From Gammaproteobacteria bacterium (lineage in GTDB: Bacteria; Pseudomonadota; Gammaproteobacteria; Enterobacterales; Psychrobiaceae): DNA of 64,000 nucleotides. The notes under the pieces were generated by a model. It searched no databases, was not told the origin of the DNA, and worked only from the letters and a program-made list of their open reading frames with translations. Each line of letters opens with the position of its first letter. The stretch's first letter is position 1. The stretch spans positions 1 through 64,000 of the forward strand of contig JABSRU010000007.1 of NCBI GenBank assembly GCA_013214965.1, read 5' to 3'. Position numbers and translations under genes: made by a program. Positions 63,152 through 64,000 of the stretch are shown piece after piece.

Positions 63152-63696
63152 TACTGGCGAACCAATAGATAATTATTTAAGGTAATCTGCCGGCGATTTT
63201 TAATGTTAATACCACAGCTTACTTTATTATTTTGTGATTTAGCCTGCGCTCTACCTTGCCAGCTGACGATGACTTTTATATTAATTTGATCGGTCGCTGG
63301 TGGGTTAATTAAAGTGGGAAGGATGCATACTTCGGCGTCACTTAAGGATCCGGTAAATTCAGTGGCCTTAATTGATTTTTTCCATTGTTCAATATCAAAA
63401 GCGGCGATTTGTTGGCTATTACATTGCGTGTTAATACAACTTTGTATTGCTTTAGCCTGAGTCGAACTAGAAAAACTGGTGCGATAAATGTTTATAATTT
63501 GGTTGGAGGGATTAGCATTAATCCGTTCAATGATATCTTGGGCAACCGCTAATGCCGAGGAACGTTGCAGTGCATCAAAACTAGCATGCTTGGCAAAGCC
63601 TTGTAAGCTAATTGTGCCCAATAAACCAATGGTTAACACGGCGAAAGCAATTAAGCTTTCTAGTAGAGTAAAACCGTGATTACTAAACATATTCAA
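63151..63696 (-). CDS. pilV: Minor pilin PilV
   Basis: 181 residues. Leader SNHGFTLLESLIAFAVLTIGLLGTISLQ: cleavage after Gly, Glu at +5. AVAQDIIERINANPS is the PilV marker. Carries four Cys (CINTQC, EVCIL, VSCG) typical of the family. First gene of the leftward minor-pilin operon; TAAGGAG stands 5 bases before the ATG. Confidence 0.85.
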   Translation of the reverse strand: MNMFSNHGFTLLESLIAFAVLTIGLLGTISLQGFAKHASFDALQRSSALAVAQDIIERINANPSNQIINIYRTSFSSSTQAKAIQSCINTQCNSQQIAAFDIEQWKKSIKATEFTGSLSDAEVCILPTLINPPATDQINIKVIVSWQGRAQAKSQNNKVSCGINIKNRRQITLNNYLLVRQ

Positions 63697-63739
63697 CTCC
63701 TTAACTCTTAAAATCAGTGGTTTATGACTTTAATTGGGG

Positions 63740-63756
63740 TGGTTAATATTTAACCA
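63740..63756. promoter_or_regulatory. Palindrome upstream of pilV
   Basis: TGGTTAA-TAT-TTAACCA, perfect seven-base arms, 44 bp before the pilV start. An outer pair AGTGGT (near 63716) / ACCACT (near 63768) encloses it. A candidate operator for the minor-pilin operon. Confidence 0.4.
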
Positions 63757-63844
63757 GGTGTTGAGTGTAGACCACTAGTCTGAATAATGTAAATATTTTC
63801 TTAGGGGAAATTTTAGAGGGATTTTTAGAAGATAAATATCGTGT

Positions 63845-63886
63845 TAAAAAACAACTGGTCAATGGTTATTGACCAATTGTTGTATT
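63845..63886 (-). terminator. Terminator of the gene at the right edge
   Basis: On the minus strand ATTGGTCAAT-AACC-ATTGACCAGTTG is followed by TTTTTT. It lies 5 bp after the stop of the leftward partial gene. The other strand also has a long T-run. Confidence 0.75.
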
Positions 63887-63890
63887 TTTT

Positions 63891-64000
63891 TTACAGACCT
63901 AATACGCCATCAACTGTTCCTTGCGCTAACGGATGGTAGCCAGGGCGAGCTGTTTGATAGACTCTTTGAGCCCATGTTTTACCTTTGGTTGTTTTAGCCA
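63891..64000 (-). CDS. 3' end of an unrecognised leftward gene (cut by the window)
   Basis: The last 35 complete codons read AKTTKGKTWAQRVY, QTARPGYHPLAQGT, VDGVLGL and stop (TAA at 63891-63893). No family recognised from so short a tail. The 3' terminator supports a real gene end. Confidence 0.6.
   Translation of the reverse strand, partial: AKTTKGKTWAQRVYQTARPGYHPLAQGTVDGVLGL

Noticed and set aside
1-64000. CRISPR array, tRNA/rRNA genes, prophage or intact IS
   Set aside because: No regularly spaced repeats, no tRNA-like cloverleaf noticed, no phage structural genes or complete transposase.

Overview
This window looks like chromosome of a marine gammaproteobacterium of the Alteromonadales type (Shewanella/Psychrobium/Colwellia-like). 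The reasons are a complete Na+-pumping NADH:quinone reductase operon with its maturation genes, a sodium-type PomA/PomB flagellar stator, a caa3-like cytochrome c oxidase cluster, a type IV pilus minor-pilin operon, and proteins that read most closely like gamma-proteobacterial SrmB, FldB, XerD, ThiI, RlmG, AmpG and ModF. The genus is an inference. I see no rRNA, tRNA, CRISPR array, prophage or intact insertion sequence.

Layout. 1-18 kb is housekeeping: a YgfF-like SDR, srmB, fldB, ogt, xerD, a pseudouridine synthase, the isoprenoid genes xseB-ispA-dxs, pomAB, thiI, vanZ-like/panE, yajQ, ampG, then ppiA-like, yajG and rlmG. ompW (18 kb) has a perfect FNR-type box upstream. 19-25 kb is an accessory sugar/sugar-acid locus: class II aldolase/adducin protein, enolase-superfamily dehydratase, COG3618-type lactonase, L-fucose-dehydrogenase-like SDR and a TonB-dependent receptor. 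25-32.4 kb is nqrABCDEF-apbE-nqrM with a terminator. 32.5-46 kb is respiratory: ctaA, then an ABC module of the kind known beside PQQ-dependent alcohol dehydrogenases (permease, ATPase, beta-propeller, binding protein) but with no dehydrogenase, then coxB-coxA-ctaG-coxC, surf1, cyoE and sco. CoxB carries two tandem cytochrome c domains.

46-51 kb is less ordered: a modF-like ATPase, a small XRE regulator/membrane protein pair with a palindromic operator, a long AT-rich non-coding stretch with short repeats and hairpins that look like mobile-element remains, an exported metallo-beta-lactamase-fold lactonase, and a truncated SDR remnant paralogous to the intact YgfF-like gene at the left end.

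51.2-56.9 kb is the most interesting part. A recognisable lysine riboswitch precedes lysC-dapA-dapD-like-PLP decarboxylase-M14 deacylase. The decarboxylase lacks the diaminopimelate decarboxylase CESGD signature and has a CTSLD version instead. The M14 protein resembles succinylglutamate desuccinylase/aspartoacylase. Together they suggest a dedicated lysine, or lysine-like, pathway working on N-succinylated intermediates. That is a hypothesis, set out in the findings.

57-64 kb has ybcJ- and ybaN-like genes, a lone FimT/GspH-type prepilin, and the leftward pilV-pilW-pilX-pilY1-pilE operon, ending in the 3' tip of an unrecognised leftward gene.
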